64,000 nt of DNA from Kitasatospora fiedleri. GTDB taxonomy: Bacteria > Actinomycetota > Actinomycetes > Streptomycetales > Streptomycetaceae. The stretch spans positions 5,416,001 through 5,480,000 of the forward strand of contig NZ_OX419519.1 in the NCBI RefSeq assembly GCF_948472415.1, read 5' to 3'. Position 1 is the first letter of the stretch. Every line of letters begins with the position of its first letter. Below the pieces are notes generated by a model. The model was not told the origin of the DNA. It ran no database searches and saw only the letters and a list, made by a program, of their open reading frames with translations. This document shows, piece by piece, positions 9,729 through 20,235 of this stretch. Made by a program: the position numbers and the translations under genes.

Positions 9729-10283
9729 GCAACTCCTAGGTGCGAGCTGGTCACAGGCTGGTCGCGGCGCCGATCGCCGGGGTCACCGGTGCGTCCGCTG
9801 TCGTCCTCGCACCGTATCCTGACGGCGGACAGGAGCCGCCGGGGGGCGTCCGCCACATGCGGAGAACCTCGAACGGCACCACGACACAGCGGGCGCCCCG
9901 GGCGCCGGTCGCGGAGCGCCGAACCACCCTCGGCCCACGGCCGCCTCCGACCGGACGTCCGCCGGGCGGGCGTGACCTGGGGCAGGTGTGGTGCGTTCAA
10001 TCTGCAGAACACCACCACCCGAACCGGCACCTCCGGGTCCACCCCGGCCGGGCCGACCGCGTCGGGCACCGGCCACGCGTCGTTCGACCCGGCGCAGCCG
10101 GCTCCCGGACGGCCCCGGCGTCCGGTCCGGGACACCACCCCGGCCGGGACGGAGCACCGGTGGTCCGGTCCGACCAGAGTCAGAGCCGCGTGTTCCGGCG
10201 GCAGAGCAGCACAGTCCGCGATCGAGCACGCTCGCGGCCGACCGGGCCCGCAGCCCTCGGCCGGTCGAGGGGAGGAGAACCCG
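9729..10283. other. Intergenic between S33 hydrolase and debranching-type gene
   Basis: 555 nt without a supported gene. Frames are open on both strands, but the translations are Arg/Pro/Gly-biased shadows. It must hold two divergent promoters. GGATACGGT near 9815 on the minus strand is the only -10-like element noticed. The last 15 nt carry GGGGAGGAG, the ribosome site of the next gene. Confidence 0.45.
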
Positions 10284-13046
10284 GTGACCGACTCAAGGCC
10301 ACCCCACGCAGCACCCCAGTCGCTGCCCCCTGCCACCCCACCGGTCCCCGGTGACGCCCCCGTGCCCCCCGCCCGGCCGGTCGGCCCTCCGACCCCCCGT
10401 CAGGCCACGCCCCCGTACGGCACCGGCATGCCCGGCGCTCCCGCCCCTGGGACGCCCGGAGCCGGCCCGGCGGTTCCCGGCACCCCGGCCTACGGCACCC
10501 CCCTGCACGGCACCCCGGCCTACGGGACGCCCTCGCACGGCGGCGTGCCCCCGCACGGCACACCGCCGCCCGGACCGCCCTCGGGTGCCCCTCACCCGGC
10601 AGCAGCCCACCCCTACGCGGCCCCGGCGGGCACGCCCCCGTACGGCACCCCCGCCGGCGGCGCGCCGTACGGGGGCGGCACCCCGCCGTACGGCACCGTG
10701 ACGCGGCAGGCCCCGGGCCATCCGATGGCCGGACGGGGTGGGCCGGTCCCGCGCGCCGACCAGCCGCCGGTTCCGGGCGGAGCGCCGGTGGGCCGGTCCG
10801 AGCAGGTGGCGGGCGCGCCCGCCGCCGGGGCGGCCCGGCAGCCCGGTCCGGCGGCGCCGCCCAGACCGCAGCCCTCCGCCGCGCACGACGTGCTGTGCGT
10901 CAACGCCCCCGGCATGGCGTCGTCCGGGCCGGACGGCCAGCTGCGGGGCCAGGGGCTGCACGGCTTCTTCCGGCACGGGGTGCGCACCCTGGCCCGGATG
11001 GAGCTGCGGCTGGGCGGCGTGGAGCCGCTCCCGCTCCAGGGCACCCTGACGTCCACGGCGGCGGCCCGGTTCGTCGGCTCGGTCCGGGTACCGGGCGACC
11101 TCGACCCGGACCCGGCACTGACGGTCGAGCGGCTGCGGCACGCCGACGGCGCCGAGACGGTGACGGTCCGCAACACGGGCGCCCGCCCGGCCCGGCTCCC
11201 GCTGGAGATCGCGCTCGGCACCGACCTCGGCCTGCTCACCGACATCGCGGCGGGCCGCCGTTCGGCCGACCTGCCGGGCCAGGTCCAGTCGTCCGGCCTG
11301 CGCTGGGTAGGCCAGGGCCGGGCGGCCACCGTCAGCGCACGGCCCTCGCCGCACGCGGTGCTGGCCGGTGCGGGCGTGCTGCGCTGGGACTTGGAGATCC
11401 AGCCCGGCGCCCGCTGGTCGGTCGACCTCCGGGCCGAGCTGGAGACCCCGTCGACGGGCCGGCCACCGACCGGGCGCGGCCCCGGGGTGCCGCTGCCCTG
11501 GTCCGAGCCCGAGGTCCGGGCCGACGACCGCCGGGCCGCCCGGCTGGTCTCCCGGGCCCTGGATTCGCTGGGCGGCCTGCTGCTCGCCGACGCGGACCGG
11601 CCCACCGACCTCTACACCGCCTCGGGCGCACCCTGGCGCTTCGGCCTCACCGCCGCCGACGCGCTCTGGGCTGCCAGGATGACCCTGCCGCTGGGCACCC
11701 GGCTCGCCGCCGGCACCCTGCGGGCGGTCGCCCGCCGTCAGCACCAGGCGGCCCCGCAGGCCACCACCGCCCCCGCCGCTCCCGTTGCCGTTCCCAACCT
11801 CGCGGCCCGACCGGCCGACTCCGCTCCGGGTGACGGCGGGTCGGCCCCGGAGGGCGGCGCGGCCGGGCCGGTGCCGGGGAGCGCCCCCGGCCCGGTCGGC
11901 GGGCCGAACCCGCCCGGTGGCGAGGCCGGTGCGGCGGCCCAGGCGATGGATGGGGTGATCCCCGGTCCGCTGCGGCACGGCGGCCCCGAGCTGCCGGCCA
12001 GTTGCACCGCGACGGAGGCGACCCTGCTGTTCGTCACGGTGCTGGCGGAAGCCTGGCGCTGGGGCATGCCCCGGGCCGAGGTCGCCGAACTGCTGCCGGC
12101 GGCGGAACGGGCCCTCGGCGCGCTGCGGTCCGCGGTGGTGGAGGGCCCGGACGGCCCGGTCGGGTTCGTCGCCGACTTCGGGCGCCCGGCGGAGGAGCGC
12201 GCCGCGCGCCCCGGCCCGGCCAGGTGCGAGGTCCAGGCGCAGGCCCACCGGGCGGCCCTCCAGGGCGCGGACCTGCTCGACGCCTTCGACCGGCCGGGCG
12301 CGGCCCAGTGGCGTTCCTGGGCAGCCGAGTTGCGGGAACGGTTCCGGGAGCGGTTCTGGATCGACGACCTGTCCGGCGGCCGTCCGGCAGCCGCCCTGCT
12401 GGCACCGGACCGGCCGGTGCCGGCCGTCGCCTCCACCCTGGTCCACCTCTTCGACCTGGGCCTGGCCGCCGAGGGCGAACTGCACGAAGGTCTGCTCGAC
12501 CGCGAGCAGACCAGGCTGCTGGCCCAGCGCCTGGTGACCCCGGAGTTCGACTGCGGCTGGGGCCTGCGCACCCTGAGCGCGAAGTCCCCCCGGTTCAACC
12601 CGCTCGGCCACCGCAGCGGCGCGGTGCGGGTCCAGGAGACCGCGCTCGCGGTGAGCGGGCTGGTGGACGCCGGGTTCGAGCGGGAGGCCGAAATCCTGCT
12701 GGAGGGCCTGCTGGAGGCGTCCGCGCACTTCGAGGGCCGCCTGCCGGAGATGTACGCCGGTGAGCAGAAGGTCGCCGACTGCCCGCCCGTCCCGCACCCG
12801 GCGGCCTGCCGTCCGGCCGCGGTCTCCGCGGCGGCCGCCGTGCACCTGGTCCTCTCGCTGGCGGGCGTCCGGCCCGACGTCCCGTCCGGACGGGTGGCCA
12901 CCCGCCCGGCGAGCACCGCCCCCCTGGGCGCACTGGAACTGACCGGCCTGCGGGTGGCCGGCGAGCCGTTCTCGGTCCGGGTCAGCCGGATCGGCGTCGC
13001 GGTCGTGGAGGAGGCGCCGTCGTTCCTGCAACTCGCCGCCAGCTGA
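10284..13046 (+). CDS. Glycogen-debranching-type (amylo-alpha-1,6-glucosidase-like) protein
   Basis: 920 residues from GTG 10284, which follows a strong GGGGAGGAG. Residues 1-~200 are a Pro/Gly-rich disordered region with repeated YGTP motifs. Residues ~205-400 match the N-terminal bis-type domain of glycogen debranching enzymes (HDVLCVNAPGMASSG; HGFFRHGVRTLARMEL). The remainder is an alpha/alpha-barrel-like glycoside hydrolase region with YTASGAPWRFGLTAADALWAARM and CGWGLRTLS, interrupted by a Pro/Gly-rich insert near residues 485-560. It may cleave alpha-1,6 branches or trim another glycan; the substrate is not determined by sequence. A very GC-rich terminator follows. Confidence 0.85.
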   Translation: MTDSRPPHAAPQSLPPATPPVPGDAPVPPARPVGPPTPRQATPPYGTGMPGAPAPGTPGAGPAVPGTPAYGTPLHGTPAYGTPSHGGVPPHGTPPPGPPSGAPHPAAAHPYAAPAGTPPYGTPAGGAPYGGGTPPYGTVTRQAPGHPMAGRGGPVPRADQPPVPGGAPVGRSEQVAGAPAAGAARQPGPAAPPRPQPSAAHDVLCVNAPGMASSGPDGQLRGQGLHGFFRHGVRTLARMELRLGGVEPLPLQGTLTSTAAARFVGSVRVPGDLDPDPALTVERLRHADGAETVTVRNTGARPARLPLEIALGTDLGLLTDIAAGRRSADLPGQVQSSGLRWVGQGRAATVSARPSPHAVLAGAGVLRWDLEIQPGARWSVDLRAELETPSTGRPPTGRGPGVPLPWSEPEVRADDRRAARLVSRALDSLGGLLLADADRPTDLYTASGAPWRFGLTAADALWAARMTLPLGTRLAAGTLRAVARRQHQAAPQATTAPAAPVAVPNLAARPADSAPGDGGSAPEGGAAGPVPGSAPGPVGGPNPPGGEAGAAAQAMDGVIPGPLRHGGPELPASCTATEATLLFVTVLAEAWRWGMPRAEVAELLPAAERALGALRSAVVEGPDGPVGFVADFGRPAEERAARPGPARCEVQAQAHRAALQGADLLDAFDRPGAAQWRSWAAELRERFRERFWIDDLSGGRPAAALLAPDRPVPAVASTLVHLFDLGLAAEGELHEGLLDREQTRLLAQRLVTPEFDCGWGLRTLSAKSPRFNPLGHRSGAVRVQETALAVSGLVDAGFEREAEILLEGLLEASAHFEGRLPEMYAGEQKVADCPPVPHPAACRPAAVSAAAAVHLVLSLAGVRPDVPSGRVATRPASTAPLGALELTGLRVAGEPFSVRVSRIGVAVVEEAPSFLQLAAS

Positions 13047-13049
13047 GCG

Positions 13050-13092
13050 CCCCGCCCCGCCCCGCCGCGACGGGGTGGGGCGGGGCGGGGCG
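13050..13092 (+). terminator. GC-rich terminator after debranching-type gene
   Basis: The 15-nt arm at 13050-13064 pairs perfectly with 13078-13092. Flanking G-rich repeats could extend or shift the pairing. It starts 3 nt after the stop codon. Confidence 0.75.
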
Positions 13093-13136
13093 GGGTGGGG
13101 CGGCGAGAGGGGGAAAGACGCTGTGGTCTGTGATTA

Positions 13137-13151
13137 TCGTCAGAGAGACGA
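13137..13151. promoter_or_regulatory. Candidate operator TCGTC-N5-GACGA upstream of Nudix regulator
   Basis: A perfect 5-5-5 inverted repeat, TCGTC-AGAGA-GACGA, lies just upstream of TAAGAT (13153-13158). TAAGAT has the streptomycete -10 pattern and sits 7 nt before ATG 13166, so the transcript may be leaderless. A repressor bound here would cover the core promoter. Autoregulation by the Nudix protein is an inference. Confidence 0.5.
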
Positions 13152-13165
13152 CTAAGATCGACGCC

Positions 13166-13923
13166 ATGTCGCGTTATGACCCGTCGGCCTTCCCCCGTTC
13201 GCAGTCACGGTTGACCTCGTGGTGCTGACGGTGCGCGACCATGAGCTGTGCGCCCTGCTGGTGAAGCGCGGCGAGGCGCCGTTCAAGGAGTACTGGGCGC
13301 TGCCCGGCGGCTTCGTGCGGCTGGACGAGGGCCTGGCCGAGGCGGCGTCCCGCGAGCTGGCGGAGGAGACCGGGCTGCGGGCGCAGTCGCTGCCGGGCAG
13401 TCTCCCGGGCGGACAGACCCCCGCGGGCGCGCACCTGGAGCAGCTCGCCACCTACGGGCACCCGCAGCGGGACCCGCGGATGCGGGTGGTGAGCGTCGCG
13501 TACCTGGTCCTCGCCCCGGACCTGCCCTCGCCGCGCGCGGGTGGCGACGCCAGCAGCGCCCGGTGGGCGCCGGTGAGCGAACTGCTCGGCGAGGAGCGCA
13601 ACGACGGCGTGCTGCTCGCGTTCGACCACGGCCAGATCCTGACGGACGGGGTGGAGCGGGCCCGCTCCAAGATCGAGTACTCCTCGCTGGCCACCGCCTT
13701 CTGCCCACCGGAGTTCACCGTCGGCGAGCTGCGCCGGGTCTACGAGGCGGTCTGGGGCGTGGTGCTCGACCCGCGCAACTTCCACCGCAAGGTGACCGGC
13801 ACCCCGGGCTTCCTGCTGCCCTCCGGCGGCACCACGACCCGTCAGGGCGGCCGCCCCGCCCAGCTGTTCACCGCCGGCGGTGCCACCGTCCTCAACCCCC
13901 CGATGCTGCGCCCCGAGTCCTGA
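13166..13923 (+). CDS. Nudix hydrolase with winged-helix tail (NrtR-like), apparent frameshift
   Basis: Family members begin M-x-x-YDPSAFPPFAVTVDLVVLTVR. Here ATG 13166 encodes MSRYDPSAFP, then a C run at 13192-13196 is one base short and the frame is lost. The rest (VVLTVRDHELCALLVKRG onward) continues from 13219 in the frame one base back, giving 252 residues if repaired. A canonical Nudix box is present: GFVRLDE, seven residues, then RELAEETGL. The C-terminal ~90 residues (EFTVGELRRVYEAVWG, RNFHRKV) are the winged-helix domain of NrtR-type regulators. It may hydrolyse a nucleotide diphosphate such as ADP-ribose, or bind one as a repressor ligand. GTG 13219 alone would give a truncated protein. 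Confidence 0.85.
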
Positions 13924-14193
13924 CCCGCGCTCCCCGGGGCCCCGCGGCAGGGGCAACGACCGACGCGGTACGACCGGTGCCGGTGTCGAAACCGTTGCTG
14001 CCGACGGGTGGTGACGGACCGTGAGGAAAGCGTCAGCCCGGCGGGAGGGCTGTCCCCTGTACGGGTGAGGTCGGCGCTAACACCGCCCACGACCCATCCG
14101 GAATGCCTGGTTTCACCGCTTCCGCGTCCTACTGTGCAGGCTCGGGCCAGGTGGACATCCCCGGTCTGTCGGCGGGCGAGGGAGCGGGCGGCG

Positions 14194-15984
14194 ATGATCC
14201 AGATCACCGGACTGACCAAGGCGTACCGGCGGGGGCGTCCTCCCGCGGTGCTGGACCTGACCTTCGACGCCCGTCCCGGGATGGTCACCGCGCTGCTCGG
14301 GGACGAGGGCGCGGGCAAGTCGACGGCGCTCCGGCTGATGGTGGGGTTGGAGCGCGGCCACGGCCTCACCCTGTTCGACGGCCGGACGTACCGGCGGCTC
14401 CGGCGCCCGGAGCGGGAGATCGGCGTCCTGCTGCCCTCCGGCCGCCCGGAGGCCGGGCACCCGGGGCAGCGGGCCCGGTCCCACCTGCGGATGCTGGCCG
14501 GTGCGATCGGCGTCCCGGCGCGCCGCGCCGACGACCTGCTGGAGCAGACCCGGCTCGCCGCCGTCGCCGGCCACCGGATCGGCACCTTCTCGCCCGGCAT
14601 GCACCGCCGCCTCGCGCTGGCCGCGGCCCTGCTCGGAAACCCCTCGACGCTGCTGCTGGACGCCCCCACCGAGGGCCTGTCCCCGAACGGCGAGGAGTGG
14701 TTCGGGGCCTTCCTGCGCTCCTTCGCGCTCTCGGGCGGCACCGTGCTGACGACCACCCGCTCCCCGGAGCAGGCCGCCGCGCTCGCCGACCGGGTGGTCA
14801 CCCTGGACGCGGGCCGACTGGCCGCCGACCAGCCGGTGGTGGAGTTCCGCCGCACCAGGCTGCACCCCGAAGTCCTGGTCCGGGGACCGCAGATGGCCCG
14901 CCTCGCCGACCTGTTGGTCGCCCAGGGCGGCCAGGTCCGGCGGGACGGCGGCGCCGGTCTCGCGGTGAGCGGCATCGACCGCACCGAGGTCGGCGAACTC
15001 GCCTACCGCAACGGCATCCTGCTGCACGAGCTGGCCGACCGCGTGGTGCGGCGCCCGGTCTCCTACCCCTCCGCCCTGCCGAGCAGTTCGGGCCGCTCCG
15101 GCCAGGTGTCGATCCGGACGGTCCGCCAGGGCGCGGCCCCCGAGGTGAAGGCCCGGCAGGACGCGGGCGGACAGCCGCAGCCCGACCGCACCGGGCAGCC
15201 CGCCGCGGCCGGCTCCGGCGAGCACCGGCCCGCGACCGTCGGCCGCCCCGCCGGGCCGGAGTCCGAGCGCCCGCTCGACCACCGCGGCCTCCAGGCCGGC
15301 CGTTGGGCCGCGGCCGCCCTCGCGCCGAACCCGCCGGCTCGGGGAAAGGGAGCGGGAGCGGCCGAGGGCAAGGGCGGGGGAGAAGGGCGCGGGCCGGGGT
15401 CGGCTCAGGTCCGGGTGCAGGACCACGCCGTGTCCGTGCCCGCGCCGACCGCCCCCGTTCAGGCATCGCCGGCCCCCGGCGTCGACCTGACCAGGCGGAC
15501 GCCCCGCGGCGCCTCCGCGCTCGGCCGGTCGGCGGGGACGCCGGGGCCGGCAGGGACGCCGGGGACGGCGCGGGCGGCGCGGGAGACGGAACGAGCGGTG
15601 GTGGAGCCGGTGGCCGGCCCCGCCGCGATCGACACCGAGCACCTGGCCGCCAACCCGACCGACGCGGAGCTGCTGACTCCCGCCCGGATCAGGGGAGTCA
15701 GCCCCCGTCCCGCCGCCTCCGTCCACCCCTTCCCGGGACGCCCCTGGTCGGCCGACGCCACCGAACTGCGCCCGGCCGGGCGAGGCGAACCGACCGAACC
15801 GACCGAACCGACCGAACCGACCGAACGGACAGAACGGACAGAACGGACAGAACGAGCCGAACGGGTCGAACCTGCCGGGCGGCCGCCGGAGTCGGGGGAG
15901 GTCCGGCCGGGCGGAACGGGTGCGGTGGACCCGCAAGGGGCGGTGCGGCGGAGCGCCGTCGGCGACGAGAACGGGAGTGAGTGA
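14194..15984 (+). CDS. ABC transporter ATP-binding protein with long disordered tail
   Basis: Energises export by the permease encoded downstream. The 596-residue protein starts at ATG 14194 (MIQITGLTKAYRRG). The ABC domain occupies residues ~1-220: Walker A GDEGAGKST, signature FSPGMHRRLALAAALL (an atypical LSGGQ) and Walker B LLLDAPTEGLSP, where Thr-Glu supplies the catalytic glutamate. Residues ~290-596 are low-complexity and include a 9-nt tandem repeat coding Glu-Pro/Arg-Thr triplets. The tail is unusual; most ABC ATPases of this class stop near 300 residues. The stop overlaps the permease start (GTGA), implying translational coupling. It lies just upstream of whiH. Confidence 0.88.
   Translation: MIQITGLTKAYRRGRPPAVLDLTFDARPGMVTALLGDEGAGKSTALRLMVGLERGHGLTLFDGRTYRRLRRPEREIGVLLPSGRPEAGHPGQRARSHLRMLAGAIGVPARRADDLLEQTRLAAVAGHRIGTFSPGMHRRLALAAALLGNPSTLLLDAPTEGLSPNGEEWFGAFLRSFALSGGTVLTTTRSPEQAAALADRVVTLDAGRLAADQPVVEFRRTRLHPEVLVRGPQMARLADLLVAQGGQVRRDGGAGLAVSGIDRTEVGELAYRNGILLHELADRVVRRPVSYPSALPSSSGRSGQVSIRTVRQGAAPEVKARQDAGGQPQPDRTGQPAAAGSGEHRPATVGRPAGPESERPLDHRGLQAGRWAAAALAPNPPARGKGAGAAEGKGGGEGRGPGSAQVRVQDHAVSVPAPTAPVQASPAPGVDLTRRTPRGASALGRSAGTPGPAGTPGTARAARETERAVVEPVAGPAAIDTEHLAANPTDAELLTPARIRGVSPRPAASVHPFPGRPWSADATELRPAGRGEPTEPTEPTEPTERTERTERTERAERVEPAGRPPESGEVRPGGTGAVDPQGAVRRSAVGDENGSE
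15787..15867 (+). repeat. In-frame 9-nt tandem repeat (about nine units)
   Basis: Four exact GAACCGACC units (15787-15822) are followed by three GAACGGACA units (15823-15849) and two degenerate ones. They encode EPT x4, ERT x3, ERA, ERV within the disordered tail of the ABC ATPase. Unit number could vary between strains without shifting the frame. Confidence 0.9.
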
Positions 15985-16796
15985 CCGTGCGAGTGGTGGC
16001 GAGTGAGGTGCGTCGGCTGCGCGGGGTGCGCTCCACGTGGGTGGTGGTCGTGGGGGCGCTGCTGGTGAACGCGGCGGTGGCGGCGTTCTCGGCGCACCGG
16101 CTGCCCGCCGGGGAGTTGGCGGTGCCGGACGCGGTGCGGTCGGTCGCGGCGGTGGTGCCGGTCCTGCCGCTGCCGCTGACCGCGCTCGCGGCGGCGGTGC
16201 TCGGCGCGCTGGCCTACGGCAACGAGGCGCGCTGGCCCGGCCTGTCCGCCTCGCGGGTCACCCTGGGGCGCCGACTGGGCGCGCTCCTCGCGAAGTCGCT
16301 GGTGGTGGGCGCGGCAGCGGTCCTGCTGGCGGTGGCCGCCCTCGGGGTGAACGCCCTCGCGGCGCGGCTCGCGCTGCCCGGCGGAGTGGACGCGTCGGAA
16401 GTGCTCGACCTGTCGGGCCTGCCCGCCGGCCCGTTCGCGGCGGGCGGGATCGGCCGCCCGCTGGCGGCGTTCGTGGTGCTGGCGGTGGCGGGCGGCTGGG
16501 CCGGTCTGCTGATCACCTCGCTGGTGCGCAGCGCTGTCGTCGGCGTCCTGCTGACCGGCGCGCTGCCCGCCCTGCTGGAGCCCACCACCGGTCTGCTGCT
16601 GCACCGCACGGGCCGCAACTGGCCGGTCTGGGTGCGGGAGTTGATGCCCTTCCAGTACGGCCTGGACTGGGTCCGCGACGCCGCCGACCGGACCGCCGGC
16701 GCGCTGGACGGCGTGGTGGTCGCCGCGCTGCTGGCCCCGGCCGCCCTGCTGGTGCTGGCAGCGGTGCTGGCCCAACTGCGCCGCCGGAGCCTCTGA
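15981..16796 (+). CDS. ABC transporter permease
   Basis: 271-residue membrane protein with about six hydrophobic segments: near residues 18-36, 52-78, 100-122, 155-178, 180-200 and 245-265. It starts at GTG 15981 inside the stop of the ATPase gene. NEARWPGLSASRVTLGRRLGALLAKSL is typical of permeases of the ABC-2-like type. Substrate is unknown; no substrate-binding protein is nearby, so export is more likely than import. The pair sits immediately before whiH. Confidence 0.85.
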   Translation: MTVRVVASEVRRLRGVRSTWVVVVGALLVNAAVAAFSAHRLPAGELAVPDAVRSVAAVVPVLPLPLTALAAAVLGALAYGNEARWPGLSASRVTLGRRLGALLAKSLVVGAAAVLLAVAALGVNALAARLALPGGVDASEVLDLSGLPAGPFAAGGIGRPLAAFVVLAVAGGWAGLLITSLVRSAVVGVLLTGALPALLEPTTGLLLHRTGRNWPVWVRELMPFQYGLDWVRDAADRTAGALDGVVVAALLAPAALLVLAAVLAQLRRRSL

Positions 16797-16953
16797 CCAG
16801 GCACCTGCCGGCCCCCGCACCACGACGAGACGCGCGGAACGTGCGGGGAAAAACCGGGGGAGTGCCGGCGGAAGGAGCCCTGACGGTGTGACAGCCGGGA
16901 CGGAGGTGACGCCTGGGGAAATCCGTACCTGATGACCGGTATGCGCATTTCCG

Positions 16954-16990
16954 GCTGATAAGAAGTCAATTATCCAGACACGGCCGATCA
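16954..16990 (+). promoter_or_regulatory. Candidate sigma-WhiG-type promoter region of whiH
   Basis: The established sigma-WhiG/sigma-28 class consensus is TAAA with a ~15-16 nt spacer before GCCGATAA. Two near-matches to the -10 lie here: GCTGATAA (16954-16961) and GCCGATCA (16983-16990), the latter preceded by TCAA at 16966-16969 with a 13-nt spacer. Neither has a perfect -35. whiH is a known sigma-WhiG target in S. coelicolor, which supports one of them being real. Confidence 0.45.
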
Positions 16991-17054
16991 CCCTTTCGTG
17001 TGCTTTTCACGAGAATGCTCAAGGCGACTCCGCCGATCGCCGACAAAGGATGGC

Positions 17055-17927
17055 GTGAGTACCCTTGCGCACCCCACCGTGACCGCCGCTCGCCAGGCCG
17101 AGTCGATCTCCGCCTCCGAGTTGGACCGTTTCCCGTACGCCGACCGCCCGGCTCCGCCCGCCCCCCGCTGGGAGGGCGCGGAGAGCGACCTCTCCCGGAT
17201 CGGTCGGAAGACCACCAGCAGCCGCGGCCGCGGCCTGCACGGCCAGCTGGTCCAGCAGCTCGGCCAGATGATCGTCTCCGGTGACCTGGGCGCCGACCGG
17301 CCGCTGGTGCCGGAGGAGATCGGCCAGCGCTTCGAGGTCTCCCGCACCGTGGTGCGCGAGTCGCTCCGGGTGCTGGAGGCCAAGGGCCTGGTCTCGGCCC
17401 GGCCGAACGTCGGCACCCGGGTCCGCCCGGTGAGCGACTGGAACCTGCTGGACCCCGACATCATCGAGTGGCGCGCCTTCGGCCCGCAGCGCGACGAGCA
17501 GCGCCGCGAGCTGTTCGAGCTGCGCTGGGCGATCGAGCCGCTGGCCGCGCGGCTTGCGGCCGGGCACGGCCGGGAGGACGTCCAGCACCGGCTGGTCGAG
17601 CTGACCGAGATCATGGGCCAGGCCGGGAGCCAGGGCGACCTGGTCAGCTACTCCCGGGCCGACGCCGAACTGCACGGCCTGGTGCTGCAGATGGCCGGGA
17701 ACCGGATGCTGGAGCACCTGTCCGGGATCGTGGCCAACGCGCTCCAGGTCTCCGGCGGCTCCGGCACCACCTGCGAGCGCCCGTCCGATTCGGCGGTCAG
17801 CCTGCACGCCCGGCTGGTCGACGCGCTCGGCACCGGCGACGGCACCGCGGCCGAGGCCGCCGTCCGCGCGCTGCTCACCGTCCACCCGGACATCGAGCAC
17901 GCCGTCCCCGCGCCGCGCGAGCACTGA
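17055..17927 (+). CDS. whiH: WhiH, GntR/FadR-family sporulation regulator
   Basis: Developmental transcription factor needed for normal sporulation septation in aerial hyphae. The 290-residue protein starts at GTG 17055, shortly after AAAGGA. Residues ~70-145 are the GntR winged helix (GLHGQLVQQLGQMIVSGDLG; VSRTVVRESLRVLEAKGLV). Residues ~165-280 are the FadR-type FCD ligand-binding helices. The N-terminal ~60 residues are a flexible extension. Position directly upstream of hrdB, the PVPAPREH-like C-terminus and high similarity to what I recall of S. coelicolor WhiH support the name. Its ligand is not known. Autoregulation is described for WhiH. Confidence 0.9.
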   Translation: MSTLAHPTVTAARQAESISASELDRFPYADRPAPPAPRWEGAESDLSRIGRKTTSSRGRGLHGQLVQQLGQMIVSGDLGADRPLVPEEIGQRFEVSRTVVRESLRVLEAKGLVSARPNVGTRVRPVSDWNLLDPDIIEWRAFGPQRDEQRRELFELRWAIEPLAARLAAGHGREDVQHRLVELTEIMGQAGSQGDLVSYSRADAELHGLVLQMAGNRMLEHLSGIVANALQVSGGSGTTCERPSDSAVSLHARLVDALGTGDGTAAEAAVRALLTVHPDIEHAVPAPREH

Positions 17928-18402
17928 GCGGCCGTCCCCGACCGCCGCTCCGAGCTCCGACCGGATGGCCCTTCTGCTGCCCCACCCGCGCAGCCGAGGG
18001 GCCATCGGCACGGCGGCACGGCGGCGCATCGGCGCGTCGGCACGTCGGAGCCCGGCCGTCCGACCGACCACCCCCGGGCCGGTGCGACGCCGCCCGCCCG
18101 GCCCGGTGCGGCCCCGCCCGCGAGGCCGCTCCGACCCTGCGGATAGGCCGCTCGGGGGCTGCCCGCACCGGCCCTCGGGTGGTGTGACGGGCGCCACGAC
18201 GGGCATGCGTAACACTTGAGGGGCGGCAGCGATGTGTACGGAGCGGAAGCAGCTCCGGAATATCACCACAAGCCAGCTGGCTGTGATGGTCCGCGGCGCT
18301 GCTGCCGTCCTGCAGACCCCGGTCACCGTCCACCCGTCCGAGCCCGAGCAGTCGGGCCGGTCGGCGCGGGTTCGTGTCCACTCATCGTCCGAGAGGTTGT
18401 TC
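17928..18402. other. hrdB upstream region with possible long leader or in-frame extension
   Basis: 475 nt. The first 200 nt are GC-rich, with short CGGCACGGCGGC-like repeats near 18005-18050. TGTGAC (18183-18188) and CGTAAC (18208-18213), 19 nt apart, could form an ECF-type promoter; hrdB of streptomycetes is known to depend on the ECF factor ShbA. From ATG 18232 a 57-codon frame runs uninterrupted into the hrdB GTG, so it could be an N-terminal extension or an untranslated leader. No ribosome site as good as GAGAGG before 18403 was seen at 18232. Confidence 0.5.
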
Positions 18403-20018
<1,616 letters not shown>

Positions 20019-20042
20019 CCCCGGTCGGCCCGAGTCACCTGG

Positions 20043-20075
20043 ACGGGCCCCTCCGCCACAGGCGGAGGGGCCCGT
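20043..20075 (+). terminator. hrdB terminator
   Basis: Perfect 15-bp stem (20043-20057 with 20061-20075) closed by an ACA loop, starting 25 nt after the hrdB stop. Confidence 0.9.
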
Positions 20076-20235
20076 TCGCGTGTCCGGGGGTCGCCTGATG
20101 GGGTGGTGGACGGTCAGGGTGCGGGCACGGCGGGTGAGGGGGTGACTACGCTGGGCAGGTTGTCGCAGCTCCGCCCGGACCGGCTCGGACCCGTTCGGAG
20201 CGCCTCCCCAGCTCGCCGAACCCCCTGGAGAACCG

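Noticed and set aside
8085..10283. Upstream extension of the debranching-type gene
   Set aside because: The frame is open but opposes the S33 hydrolase gene and reads as low-complexity. GTG 10284 has a strong ribosome site.
9740..10354. 204-codon frame before the debranching-type gene
   Set aside because: His/Arg/Pro-rich translation without recognisable motifs, and it overlaps the real start in another frame.
18257..18285. SigR-type promoter (GGAAT...GTT) before hrdB
   Set aside because: GGAAT is present at 18257-18261, but no GTT lies 18-19 nt downstream, so the match fails.
18216..18402. hrdB start at 18216
   Set aside because: This arises only because the frame after the missing C is open upstream. 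The conserved HrdB N-terminus lies in the other frame from GTG 18403.
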